Shown here: positions 1 through 10,648 of the stretch, piece after piece
Position numbering within the stretch: the first letter of the stretch is position 1
Layout of the letters: each line of letters starts with the position of its first letter
Assembly: GCA_016584495.1 (NCBI GenBank)
Contig: WAID01000018.1
Coordinates: forward strand, 1 to 64,000
Direction: 5' to 3'
From: Celoporthe dispersa
Taxonomy: Eukaryota > Ascomycota > Sordariomycetes > Diaporthales > Cryphonectriaceae
DNA: 64,000 nt
Translations under genes and position numbers: made by a program
The notes under the pieces: model-generated
What the model was told of the DNA's origin: nothing
Seen by the model: the letters and a program-made list of their open reading frames with translations, nothing else
Databases searched by the model: none

Positions 1-193
1 ATGGCGCCCCTGGACCCTGACCCTGACCCTAACCCCTGACCCTGACCCTGACCCTAACCCCGGACCCTAACCCTGACCCTAACCCTGACCCTAACCCCTG
101 ACCCTAACCCCTGACCCTAACCCTGACCCTGACCCTAACCCTGACCCTGACCCTAACCCTGACCCTGACCCTAACCCTAACCCTGACCCTAAA
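1..193. repeat. Telomeric repeat tract (left chromosome end)
   Basis: The first 190 or so bases are an irregular array of CCCTAA and CCCTGA units, with some units extended by one C (CCCCTGA) and one CCCCGGA. The C-rich strand reads 5' to 3' on the + strand, as expected for a left chromosome end. TTAGGG is the usual telomere repeat of filamentous ascomycetes; the frequent TCAGGG-type variant (CCCTGA here) is unusual. It could be true variant repeats near the telomere base or base-calling error. The array stops abruptly at AT-rich DNA. Confidence 0.9.
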
Positions 194-1456
194 ATTAAAA
201 GCTTTATTATCTCCAATATCTTTAATCTTATACTACTAATTAAAGCGCTTAAGCTAAAAGGAAACTTCGATTCGAGAGAATAGAATAAGACTTGCTCTTA
301 CTAGCTTACTATAAAATGGAAATCTAAAGTTTGGCTTATATCGGCTGCTAAAAAGAGGCTTTGAAGAGTTAAGAGTATTTTTGATTGAGCTCTCTAAAAT
401 TGAAGCCATTCTTTCCTTCTGTCGACAATGCTTGAATTGACTCTTTATCAATTTATATCATAAGCTTTGATCAAGCAGCATTATAATAGCAATATTCTCT
501 AATCTGATTAAGAGATTGGTTTAGTAAAGTAAAAAGTATTAATATTGAAGACTGATAAGCAAGCTAGTATATAAATAATAAGATATCAAAAATAGATAAT
601 AAGCAAATAAATAGACTATTTTGCGCTTAATAAAGATCGCTTTTATCAATTATTATATTAATCAATGCTATTTTTGCTGAATAGGTATAAAGCATTCCGC
701 ATAATTCGAGTTTTAGCTTAATTATTGCATATTTTTATCTCTATTTGCTATGCATTTGAATCTCTTCTTATTTTCAATATCTCTTATTTTTTCTTTTTTA
801 TAATATTGCAATTAACAAATCCTTAATCCAAATAAACAATTTAGCTATATATATTTCAGCAAATTGCATTATTCGAATTAAAAACTTGATTGCTTATCTC
901 GCTTCTTACTATAGAATATTATTTAACAAAAGTATAATACTTATTATCCTAATTAAAGATTCATTCTTATCAAAATCATATCTATATTAGCATATATAAG
1001 CTTGAGATATGCGGGATTTTATATAAGAATAATAAAGAATTGTAGAAAAAGAAATTCATTTCTTTATAATATTAGTATATGGATTCGATAATTTATTTAT
1101 CGCCTGCTAATCAAAATTTACATTATCCTCTCTCTATCTAGCTTTTGCCCTCTCTCGAGAGGCTTCAGGCATAATCTAGAATCCAAGCATAATGCGCAGT
1201 CTATCGAATATCAATATTCAAACAAAATAATTAAAAGAAAAAGATATCAGGGAAAGAAATATGCTTATCTATAAAATATAACTTGCTGCTATTATTAGCT
1301 CTTATAAGCTATAATAAAGATAGCTTTGAATTATCAGCCTGAATAGCTAAATCTATATTTATTGCATTATTAAACTAGAACCTTAGATGCTGTCGCACGA
1401 AAGAACGAATATTAAGGCAATAAGCAAGAGCTTATGCAATTCAAGCGTGCTAAATT
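194..1456. other. AT-rich subtelomeric DNA, no gene seen
   Basis: Strongly AT-rich sequence full of stop codons in every frame, with no conserved protein motif that I can recognise. The base composition and the depletion of CpA-type dinucleotides fit RIP-degraded repeat sequence. Short ORFs here (for example 254-451 on the - strand) have no supporting features and are not called. Confidence 0.6.
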
Positions 1457-1688
1457 GGTTACAAAGACGATAATAAACGAAGGCTATATATGCATAAGAT
1501 TAGGGTGAAAAGCTTGCTTTAGACCTATCTAGAGAGCTCAAATTGAGAAAAGAAGGAAAGATTGCTTGTTATTTTTTCTCTAAGCGTAGAAAAAAAATGA
1601 ATAGGGGCTGCACTCTTATATTTAAACGACCTCAAGACCCACCTACATTCTATATTCTGAGGTCCACTCCACTGGCCACCACAACAAT
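1457..1688. repeat. Dispersed repeat, copy 1 (RIP-degraded)
   Basis: About 230 bp that aligns almost end to end with 9641-9869. The two copies differ mostly by C to T and G to A changes carried by this copy; for instance the CCTGCCTTAGACC of copy 2 reads CTTGCTTTAGACC here. That directionality is the signature of RIP. Copy 1 is followed directly by an LTR-like repeat, and copy 2 is preceded by an LTR-like repeat in the opposite orientation, so this may be a piece of the same retroelement family. Confidence 0.75.
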
Positions 1689-1691
1689 AAT

Positions 1692-2100
1692 ATTATAATC
1701 TATCCAATATGCAGATTACAATAGGGAAATAGCACAATATTTAGGCTACCTAAAACAAATCTTTAGAAGCTGAGAATCTAATATTCTAGTACAAACCTAC
1801 AAATGAGCTAGGATTATATAACTCAGAATTAGGATTACGAATCAATAAGATCGATATCGATCTAATTAGATCAATAAGCTCGATATCAATCCAATCGATC
1901 TAGGACTAAAGAGCTAGATATATAAAAATACACTTATTACTAGTAAATAGATTCAGTATATAGCTTTTCAATCATCAATCTAAATATTCAGTCTTACATA
2001 TTGAATAGCCCCAAAAGCAGTGAATACTTGCATCGCTTGTTAAGACTTATATAGTTCTGTATTCAAAAACTCAACATTTTTGACTCTCTTGCTAGCATAA
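1692..2100 (+). repeat. LTR-like repeat A (degenerate)
   Basis: Starts with the family's 5' motif (here ATTATAATCTATCCAATATG, related to TGTTATG..CAACATGCAGG in less degraded copies) and contains the shared block running from the TATATA stretch through 'GAATAGCCCCAAAAGCAG' to 'GCTAGCATAA'. The same block occurs at about 8780-8985 and in reverse at 2145-2300 and 9345-9550. It is AT-rich and RIP-like. No reverse transcriptase or integrase coding sequence lies beside it, so it is best read as a solo or relict LTR. Exact ends are uncertain. Confidence 0.6.
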
Positions 2101-2144
2101 ACCCAATCGGTACTTAAGAATCTTCGGATCACTGCAGTGCTTAT

Positions 2145-2515
2145 TACATAAGTCCTAATAAGTAATGCAAATATTTATTGCTTTTGGAGCTATTCAATAT
2201 ATAAAGCTAAATATTTAGATTGATAATTGAAGAGCTATATATTGAATCTATCTACTGGTAATAAGTGTGTCTTTATATATCTTTAATCCTGGATCGCAAG
2301 AGTCGACAATCGATTTTATCAATCTAAGATTACATTGATAGGACCGATGAACGGTCTTGTCGGTCTATACCCTAACCCTGGGTTATGTAATCCTGTCCTA
2401 TGTGTGGATCTGCATTAGAGTGTTAGACTCTCGGCTCCTAAAGGTTCGTTCCGGGTAGCCTGGGTGCTGTGCTATCCTCCCTGTCGTGACCTGCATGTTG
2501 GATTGGGTCATAACA
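2145..2515 (-). repeat. LTR-like repeat B (inverted to copy A)
   Basis: On the - strand it begins with TGTTATGACCCAATCCAACA at 2515 and runs through the same promoter-like block as copy A. It ends around 2145, where it diverges from the other copies, so it is truncated. It is much less RIP-degraded in its first 150 bp than copy A. It carries an internal telomere-like stretch at 2370-2385. Together with copy A it forms a large inverted repeat with the two 3' ends facing each other. Confidence 0.6.
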
Positions 2516-3221
2516 GCTATGCTCTTGCCTTTCTGTTGTATCTTTTTACTCTGACAAATATAGCAAAAGAAAAAAGCAAAAATAAATAGAGAAAAATAGA
2601 ATTTTAGAAAAGAATAGAAATAGTTTAATTGCTAGATTGAAGAGATTAAATTAATCTATTTTTTGTATAGAATAATAGCGTTGGCGATTGCTGGAAGCTG
2701 AAGGCATATATGCTAGCTGATAGCGATTGCTGCCGAATTTTCGCTAAGTCTTAATGCCATTCGCTGCAACCCCGACCCGGATGCACTCAAGATTTTCCCT
2801 GTTCTAAATACCATCGACCATATGTTACTACTATTCCTGATAGACTTTTGGATGATTTTGTGGAGCAAGAAAATACTTGATGAGAAAAGGTACATGGTAG
2901 ATCATCGTGCCGCCGAGCCGAGCATGTTAAAGTAACCATGAGCTGCAATTTTGGAGTCTCTGACTTCGCATGTTATCACCTGCTCCATCTGCCATGCTAC
3001 CAGTGAAACGTTACGTTGTGAAGGCGAACGGTGCGCGTCATCCTAATCTGGCGGTGGGGCCGGCGAAAGTCACTCAACGGAACGGGAACCCCTCATGAAT
3101 GACATGGGCTGTTTAGTACCGACTCTCTTTATAACTGTGGGCATTCATAAGATCCGGGACTTGCGTGCACAGCAGTGATGGAAGACACAACCACATCCCA
3201 ACGAGGTTGGCATTCTGGTAG
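2516..3221. other. Intergenic, no gene seen
   Basis: AT-rich up to about 2700, then normal composition leading into the promoter of the sialidase-like gene. Short ORFs on the - strand (2713-2895, 3113-3313) lack any supporting feature. Confidence 0.5.
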
Positions 3222-4568
3222 TTGAGTGTAGCCATGGAGATGCTTCGAGAGACGCGCCTCATGGGGCAGAACCTATTGAGAATGTTTGTCCTCGCTCTTC
3301 CATGGATGACCAAATCGGCCGCCTCGCCTCCGAGTCCAGATAGCTACTGGCGTGTGTCTCCCCCGATCAACTACACAGACACACTCAACGCAGGATGGTC
3401 GCAAATCAACAATACAACTGACCTCCTCGTCTACGACGGCGTCGCCGAGAACCGGACTTATGCCCACCATCCGGAGCTGTACTACTCCTCCAAGACGGAG
3501 ACAGTCTACCTGATCCACTCTTCAGCACCCATCGACGAAGACAGCATGGGCCAGGAGGTATGGATCACAGTCTCGCACGACGATGGGCAGAGCTGGACGC
3601 CACCACGCTCGATTCTCCCGGCCGCGCTGCTCCCCAATCAGACCAACACGTACAACTTCACGTATTGGTGCGACGCCTCCGTCTGGCAGCGAGCCCTGCA
3701 AGCTCTCACGGTTGTGGAAGTCAACGATGTTGTCTACGCGATCGGACAGACGACAGATTTCTACTGCTGGGGCGACATTGGCTCGGGAAGCAAGGCGGCG
3801 GGCAGGATCGCTCGACCCGTCACGAGCAATGGGGCTGAGGCCGGCGATCCGTGCTGGCTGAGCATGAACGAGTGGACCGAGGTGCTGCTGTTCAATGAGA
3901 CGGTGTATGGGACGGAATATGGGATGAAGTTTTGCGAGGACAAGGACGCCATCAACGCGTTTATTGCAGAGCCTGCCGAAGTGCCTGCTTGGGGTAACTG
4001 GCTGTATAATCACGACCTGTACGCCGCGGATGACGTGCACTACATGCAGGAGAACACCCATGCCATCTGGATCGCTGACAATACTTCAGCCACCGGGGGT
4101 TTCTGGCAGCGGTTCTGGAGGGACATCACAGCGACCAACAACACGCAGTCCGTGTGGGTCGAGACGACCACGAACGTGACGGGGGCGAATTGGTACCCGC
4201 ACGTGCGCGAGGAATACGGCAACGAGATCTATCAGACCAACATTCCCGACGCAAAGACCAAGCAGTTCCTCGGCGTGTTGGCCGACAGTGGAGACCGCTA
4301 TTTTGTGTCGAACCCGAGGAACAACTCGGAGCTTATCAGACAGCCCCTTACGATTGCCATGTCGAAGGGAGCAGACCTATCGTATACGAGCATTGGGGTT
4401 TTGAGGACGGGTGCTAATCCGGATCCTGCTCCCGATACTCGGGACTACAAGAATGTTGGGTTCAGTTACCCGACGGCAGTACAAGTCGGAAACAGGCTCG
4501 TGGTGTCTTACAGTGAGGACAAGCAGAATATCTGGGTCACGTACGTGGATATTGGCGACCTGCCTTGA
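3222..4568 (+). CDS. Secreted sialidase/BNR-like protein
   Basis: Intronless ORF of 448 codons. The N-terminus has a hydrophobic stretch (LLRMFVLALPW) compatible with a signal peptide, especially if translation starts at the in-frame Met at 3264, which leaves a short leader ending near AAS. An Asp-box motif of the sialidase/BNR superfamily (SHDDGQSWTPP) lies near residue 118, in the context expected for a beta-propeller, and several N-x-S/T sequons support secretion. The catalytic residues of true sialidases cannot be assigned with confidence, so the substrate is unknown; a carbohydrate-related extracellular role is inference. The ORF is complete with normal codon use, next to telomeric repeats on one side and a long non-coding stretch on the other. 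It does not appear to belong to the PKS cluster. Confidence 0.75.
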   Translation: MSVAMEMLRETRLMGQNLLRMFVLALPWMTKSAASPPSPDSYWRVSPPINYTDTLNAGWSQINNTTDLLVYDGVAENRTYAHHPELYYSSKTETVYLIHSSAPIDEDSMGQEVWITVSHDDGQSWTPPRSILPAALLPNQTNTYNFTYWCDASVWQRALQALTVVEVNDVVYAIGQTTDFYCWGDIGSGSKAAGRIARPVTSNGAEAGDPCWLSMNEWTEVLLFNETVYGTEYGMKFCEDKDAINAFIAEPAEVPAWGNWLYNHDLYAADDVHYMQENTHAIWIADNTSATGGFWQRFWRDITATNNTQSVWVETTTNVTGANWYPHVREEYGNEIYQTNIPDAKTKQFLGVLADSGDRYFVSNPRNNSELIRQPLTIAMSKGADLSYTSIGVLRTGANPDPAPDTRDYKNVGFSYPTAVQVGNRLVVSYSEDKQNIWVTYVDIGDLP

Positions 4569-6636
4569 AGTGAGTGGCCTAGGTACGGGATTGTGAACAG
4601 ACGATGTCAACAGGACATAGAAAAAAAAAAGCTAATGGACAAGAAAAGCAGGCGCTGAGGTCGTACTGCGGTCTTTGATAATGCCTAAGATAGTGTAACT
4701 ATCATAATTATTACGCTAAACCACTTAGCAACACTTCCGTAACTAACTCCACCAGTGAATCCCTCTCAGTGTTGGTATAGGTCGTGATAATCTTGAATGC
4801 TTAGATTATTCTCTTCCCTATCAGCTCCGCTCTGGTCTTTTCCTGAGTTCAAGGGTTGCTGGTGATTGAGTGCTGCTATCGAGTCACTGTAATGGCAGCG
4901 CATGGATTACTAAATGGCCTATGCATCATAGGCTCTGCTTATTTCAGCCTGAACTCTCAGCTAGCGAGCTTACAGAGAGATGAATGAATTAAGCAATCAA
5001 CAATAACCAACTAAAACCCCCTTTTTCGTATATACAAACCAGACTCAGCCAACAATATATATATTATATTTTCGGAATACTCGCAATTAGCTGAATTAAG
5101 CAAGAGGTCAGAATTGATGATATTTTCTGCTCATTGCAATCTCGGCTTGCGTTTTGCATTTTTTTTCCTTGGCAGCGACCAGAATGGACAGCTTATGAGT
5201 CACCTTCATGATGAATTCTTGGCCAAGCCTCACCTCATTATTCATCAATTCTCTTCTTTATTGTACCTAGGGTTGCACAACCATTTTGACAGATGGCATT
5301 AATAGATGATTTGAAGGGCCTCTACTATAATGAATTAATACAGGAGGTTGTAATAATCTTTAATTGCTGCCTCCTGCTAATTTGAGATTCATTATGCACA
5401 GAAATGTTATATGCCGCCTGGACGCCATAAGTGGGATGGGGAACCAATAAAACTAAGCCACATAGCAACCCCTCTTGTGATTGAAGCTGAGGCAGCAGTC
5501 AGGTCGTTGCAACATTTTCTTGCAGCAGCTGAACCCCGATGTGTCCCTACAATAGAAGGGTGCGCGGTCTTGGCGCCCGTTATTATACCATAGTAGTTCC
5601 TGTTCAACATATGTTTGTTATAGTTGCAATCGGAGTTATAATCTCCACGTTACCTTGCGGATATGCGGCCTAGGGGTTGCGGGGTAGCTGACTTCATATT
5701 CGAGCCGCTCTCCAGAAGTAGTTGGCGGCCTTAGAAGTAGCTCGCAGACTTGCGCTTGAGAATCCACTCCTGGATGCCATCTTTGTAAGCTTACATCTGC
5801 AACACGGAAAAATTCTCACCTTTAAGACATAACTGTGGCTTTCTTTCCTCCGGCAGAAAGCTGGCGACTATAGAGTTCCCAGCCAGCCACTTGACCGTCT
5901 CCAGAGACAGGCCCAGCTTCTCATGCACAAGAACAAGCGTCGGGCAAACGGGGCAATCGAACTTTCTGTAGCGATCACTTTTGTGTCACCACCCCTCGAA
6001 TTGCTATATCAGCCAACGAGGGTTTTTTTTTTTTTTTTTGGGTGGGAAGGCGGCCGCGATGGTGTGTAGGTGTGTCTCACCGACGGGCATATCAAGAGAG
6101 AAAATGAAGTCGGGCGGATCCCTCTCAGACGACGATGCCCTCCCGTCCCGTCGCTAGGCTCAGCTCGGCGCAGCGTCGTCTTGTGTGTTCTCGTAGAGTA
6201 GTGCGCTCTTGACCCAGAATCTCAAAAACCTTCGCAGATTATTCCGATTTTCGTAAACGTCATGTGTAAGTTTGCTGCTTGAAGAGCTGACGTCTGCATA
6301 TAAGCTGAACGAAGCTTAACTAAGCGCCCACTTGTTAGTGCTACTTGAGGCAGATGTAGATTTAGAGAGGGTGCTCAGCCCGGTGTCCATATACTGCGAC
6401 TGAGTAAGAGCCCATTGCGCCTGAGTAAGAGTCGATACGGGCAGAGGTCCTACTACTCGAATATAAAAGGGCGCTGTTCGCCAGTCCACAAGAGGATATA
6501 AAGAACACGTGAATGAGGCATCCAACAACGCGGTCTTTACATCCAATACAACTAACTGTCTGAAAGATTTTGAGACTTGCATATATATGTCAGCATCTTT
6601 TTCAAGCTCAATCGTTTATTTCAAGAACAGCCAAAG
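4569..6636. other. Intergenic, no gene supported
   Basis: About 2 kb without a recognisable coding region. It includes a poly-A stretch after the sialidase-like gene, scattered AT-rich pieces, and a poly-T run at about 6014-6033. A short open frame at 5411-5593 shows no conserved motif. The last 300 bp before 6637 should hold the promoter of the next gene. Confidence 0.5.
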
Positions 6637-7551
6637 ATGGTCAACACTCACCGTCTTCTCCCTCTTCTCCCCCTTGTCTGTGTTGCCTCGGCCGGCAGTC
6701 TTCTCGCCTTCTCAAGCGGAGCCTGCGCCGGCGGCCAGGTATATACTCTTGCCGCCGGGCAGAGCACTGGGTGTGAGACGTTCCCATTCGAGACCTACAG
6801 CCTCGGGAATGTCGACTACCAACTCGCTCCCGGTTGCACATTTGCCGTATTCTTGAACAGCCAATGCATAGGCTATCCCACGCCATTCTCCACCGTCAGC
6901 AACGCATACCCTTGCTTGGAGCTCGACTATCCCGCGCTCTCCTACTCGGTCAGTTGCGACTCCAGCGCCGAGTACCGGCGTCAGCTGGAGTCCGAGGAAG
7001 CCGAGAAAGCGGAGAGCTCACCGTCTCGCGAGGGAACCAACAGTCCCAGGAGTCTCGCCGATTCGCAGACCGGACTCGTCAAGCGCGATCCCCCGTCATT
7101 GGAGTCGGGCGGCTTGTATTTCCAGCCCGCGCTCACGTACGCCAACGCGCTCGTTGCGGGAGCGAACGCCATCTTGGCAATCGCCGTGAATTACATAAAT
7201 CCCGGTCGAGTCACCGTACTGGCTGGCGCGTTTGCCTCCGTGGCGGCCGAGATGTCGACGCGGATCGTGTCGGATTTGGCTCAACAGGGAGGGGAAGACG
7301 AGTGGGTGGACTCCCTGACCATCGACAACATCGAATACTTTTTGGATATCACCATGGCAGGCGCATACACCTTGCAAGATTTTATCAGCAAAATTGGACC
7401 GGATGCCCTTTCGTGCATGTTGGTTGATGCTCTCAACGGATTGTACAATGAGCAGGCGGAGGATGTTACCTTCACGGCGAGTGCGCTGAATTTAAATTCC
7501 GGAATCACCAGTAGTCTCGCAACCTTGAAGCTTTCGCCTGTCATTCTATAA
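6637..7551 (+). CDS. Secreted protein of unknown function
   Basis: The open frame begins further upstream, but I chose the ATG at 6637 (304 aa) because it has a good context (CAAAGATGG) and starts a classic signal peptide: MVNTHR followed by LLPLLPLVCVASAG. The N-terminal third is cysteine-rich with several aromatic residues. A dibasic LVKR near residue 155, after an acidic, Ser-rich linker, could be a Kex2-type cleavage site. The C-terminal part (from about residue 165) is Ala-rich and mostly helical in character and contains no motif I know. This layout (signal, cysteine-rich domain, KR site, second domain) is common among lineage-specific secreted fungal proteins. I do not recognise the family, and no function is claimed. 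Confidence 0.65.
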   Translation: MVNTHRLLPLLPLVCVASAGSLLAFSSGACAGGQVYTLAAGQSTGCETFPFETYSLGNVDYQLAPGCTFAVFLNSQCIGYPTPFSTVSNAYPCLELDYPALSYSVSCDSSAEYRRQLESEEAEKAESSPSREGTNSPRSLADSQTGLVKRDPPSLESGGLYFQPALTYANALVAGANAILAIAVNYINPGRVTVLAGAFASVAAEMSTRIVSDLAQQGGEDEWVDSLTIDNIEYFLDITMAGAYTLQDFISKIGPDALSCMLVDALNGLYNEQAEDVTFTASALNLNSGITSSLATLKLSPVIL

Positions 7552-7741
7552 GGAAGACGGATACTTATGCGCGAGAATGAACGCCGGGTTTGACGTTGCA
7601 AAATAGCATGGATAGTGGCTTATTGGAATATACTATGAATACCTAGAATGGATCATCATCCCTTCCAGCTGAGTACGTTCCTTTGACGGTACATGCCAAA
7701 CTCTCTAGAATATCGAAGTGCAAATCTGATATTTTCCTCCT

Positions 7742-8553
7742 TTGCCGTGGCTCAATAACTTCAGATCTTGGGTGAGCAAAGACATGACACCACGTGGATA
7801 TTCAGAATATGTATATGCCGTTTATCAAAGAACCTCATTCGGCGTTGTGGGATATCTAGCTGGAAGAAAAAATTCTCTTCAGGCGAAATCCCGTGTCTAC
7901 CGGCTGAGTTCGCAGCTCTATAGCAAGTCCCCGTGGCCCGACGCGGATCTCCCGATTGGGACAGCCAGACGAAACGGTACGCTGCTGTATCTATGCACTT
8001 GGTGATCAAAAAAGCAGCCAAAGCAAAGCCGTTGGCCAATTTGTCCAGACCCTCGTCAACAAGACTGGGGAGAGGACCCAAGCCAAGACACTGTTCTCAA
8101 GACGACCATGGCATTTACTTGCCCAATTCGTAGGGGTCGCCAGATAGAAACATGGCTGAATTGGCTCAGTGGATTCTATCCCAGGATCAGGCTACGAAGC
8201 CCGTTGGCCGAGAAACGAGGGAGCGGTCCCGGCGCTTTGAAGAAATCCATGACCGTATCAGGACGAGGGCCGAGCGTCGGCGATTCACCGTGCTGGACAG
8301 CGGGAATTTCAGCCTCTCTCCAGCACCCGTGAGGAAGGGTGATATTTGTTGCCTTATAGCAGGCACGGGAGGACCGTTTTTTATCCTAGGGAAAGACCGT
8401 GATGGCTACTACAAGCTTTTGGGGCCTGGGTTTGTTTCGACCGCTAAAAAGGTGGACAAGAACGGTTGGCCGTACAGTCTCACTAATAAAGAAGAATCTT
8501 GCCAGGAATGGGCGGATGCGGGCCTCCCAGAGGAGGACATATTCCTCTGTTGA
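7742..8553 (+). pseudogene. HET-like protein C-terminal fragment
   Basis: The clearest open frame is 8152-8553 (133 aa). Its second half (RKGDICCLIAGTGGPFFILG, then DRDGYYKLLGPGF and a final EEDIFLC) resembles the C-terminal 'low-complexity, sheet' module that ends many fungal HET-domain proteins, where a phrase like 'GDxVCVLxGxxxPFxLR..G..YxLVGxxYV' is usual. The preceding 400 bp hold coding-like stretches in several frames but no HET domain. I read this as a truncated remnant of a HET-type gene. A small independent gene starting at 8152 is the alternative. Confidence 0.35.
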
Positions 8554-8660
8554 AGAAGTCGTTACTGCCATTGCTGCAGATCAGAAAGTTCTCGGTCTCC
8601 TCGTCTATCATATGCCTGGTAGTACTCTATCCAATAACAAGATCAAGCGTAATAATATAG

Positions 8661-8985
8661 TGTTATGGCCCATTCAACATGCAGGCCACGAAACAAACCA
8701 CGCGAACAGCGGGGTTCGGCGCGGCAGAATTCCAATGCAACATTGGCACCAACCGTCAGTGATCAGGATAGGAACCCGTACTGAAGAGCTGGATATATAA
8801 GGACACGTTCATTACCATTAGATAGATACAGTATATAGCTCTTCAGTCGTCAATCTAAGTATTGAAGAATCTCAACCTTCAATAGCCCCAAAGGCAGTAA
8901 ACACTTGCACTCTCATCAGGACTTATACGTTTCCGTATCCAAGGACTTACACTTTGATATCGCTCTTGCTAGCATAAACCCAATC
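8661..8985 (+). repeat. LTR-like repeat C
   Basis: Begins with TGTTATGGCCCATTCAACAT and carries the same internal block as LTR-like repeats A and B, including 'GAAGAGCTGGATATATAAGG' and 'CAATAGCCCCAAAGGCAG', ending near 'CTTGCTAGCATAAACCC'. It is the least degraded copy in the window, with few RIP-type changes. It lies about 2 kb outside the 3' end of the reducing PKS gene. Confidence 0.6.
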
Positions 8986-9344
8986 GGTACTCTGAAATCT
9001 AACTTAGCTGCCACGACGGAGGGTTGAATTCTCCATAAAAACGCAGCATATCGAAAAAGGACGCTAATGAAGACAAAGAGTAGATTCTATAGAAAATCAT
9101 AGATATAGACTCTATAGATCTTTTCTTATCTGAAATACAAATAAAAAACTCCAATGAATAGTAAATTATATAAAAATATTATTTATCAAATTCAGAAAGA
9201 TCATTGCTATCTATAGAATATATAATAGCAGATTATTTGGAAAGCAAATTTCGTCTAAGAAAGCATCGTTAATAGGATTATGAAAAACAAGCTAGCTTAT
9301 TGTAAGAAGCACTGCCATAGCTTAAGCGTTCAATAAGTATATAA
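8986..9344. other. AT-rich DNA between two LTR-like repeats
   Basis: AT-rich, no coding potential. It sits between LTR-like copies C (+) and E (-), so it may be the RIP-degraded inside of an element or a later insertion. Confidence 0.4.
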
Positions 9345-9625
9345 AGGGTTTATGCTAACAAGAGCAGTATCGAAGTGTAGGTACGAACAATATTGGAAAC
9401 GTGTGAGTATCTCTGCAGTGTATCATTAGCGGTAAGGCTATTATTTATATCAGAAATAATATTCAAATTAACGATTAAGGAGCTATGTATTGAATCTATC
9501 TAATAGTAATGAGTGTATTCTTATATATTCAGCTCTTCAGTAGGATATCTTGGATAGCAATATATCCAAGCTATCTATTCTGATTGGCCGGGAACCCTAA
9601 CCCTGGGTTACGTATCCTGCGTTCC
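9345..9625 (-). repeat. LTR-like repeat E (inverted relative to C)
   Basis: The reverse strand matches copies A-C from the 'GCTCTTGTTAGCATAAACCC' end (about 9345-9365) through the TATATA and 'ATTCAATACATAGCTC' block. It includes the telomere-like CCCTAACCCTGGGTTA at 9595-9610, which is also present in copy B. The family's 5' end motif is not clear, so the outer boundary is approximate. Confidence 0.5.
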
Positions 9626-9640
9626 CGTTTCTGCTGAATC

Positions 9641-9869
9641 GGTCACAAGGATGATAACAAACGAAAGCTACATGTGCACAAAGTCAGGGTGAAAAGCCTG
9701 CCTTAGACCTGTCCAGAGAGCTCAAGTTGAGAAAAGAAGGGAATATTGCTTGTTATTCCTGTCTAGGCGTAGAAAAAAATGAAGGGGGGATTGTACTCTT
9801 ATATCTGAACGACCTCAGAACCCACCTGCATTCCATGTCCTGAGGTTTACTCCACTGGCTACTACAACA
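9641..9869. repeat. Dispersed repeat, copy 2
   Basis: The better-preserved partner of 1457-1688, aligning over about 230 bp. It has more C and G at almost all differing sites, so it is closer to the ancestral sequence. Confidence 0.75.
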
Positions 9870-10648
9870 CTGTCTGCCTGTAGCTAGAATAAGAGAATCT
9901 GTCTGCTTGCTTGTTGTTCATCTGCCTCCCTGCTTGCTATCGTGACATTATAAAGAAATTTTGAAATATTTAAATAGAAAAGCTAATCGAGTTTTTATAT
10001 TATAATAAGAAATTAGAGTTCAGCTATAAGAGAATATGAACAGAAATGCTATTGTAAATATATAAAAGCTAAAATAAGCTGCTTATACTAGTTTATAAGC
10101 TGCTGCTAAAAATATAAATTATAATAATATGCTCAAAGTGAGAATAGTATTGTAATATGAATATAAACACATAGCTTACATTGCTTAAAGCAGCGCCAGA
10201 TATTATCGAAACTAGCGATCAAAGCTGCGATACTCAGTTTTATTATATAAGCTATTAAGAGATTGAAAAGAATCTGAAAACGTAATTTGTATTATTTTAT
10301 TGAATGCTTCTTTCTTTATATTTCTTTTTCTTTGTTCTAGCTAGAAACTATCAATGTAGTCTAATTTCAGATTTATATTGAAGTTTAACTCTTATAAATG
10401 AAATAATCTATGCACATTTGTATAGAGTTTTCAATGAAGTCTAATAGACTTCATCGCTTTTTTATAAATAATGCTTATTACAAGCTGCTATTAAAGCATT
10501 TCCATCGTATTACTAATTATCGCATCTATGCCATTATATGATGCTTTGTATATTTCTACATAATTATAATCAATACGAGTAACATTGCTAAAAGTATAAA
10601 AAAGAAAACAAAAATAAAAAATAGAAATCCAAGAAAGATAGGCGTCTA
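9870..10648. other. AT-rich DNA bordering the PKS cluster
   Basis: Very AT-rich, with stops in all frames. It reaches to within about 30 bp of the stop codon of the reducing PKS gene, so that gene has almost no normal 3' flank. A transcription terminator or polyadenylation site would have to lie in this degraded DNA. Confidence 0.5.
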
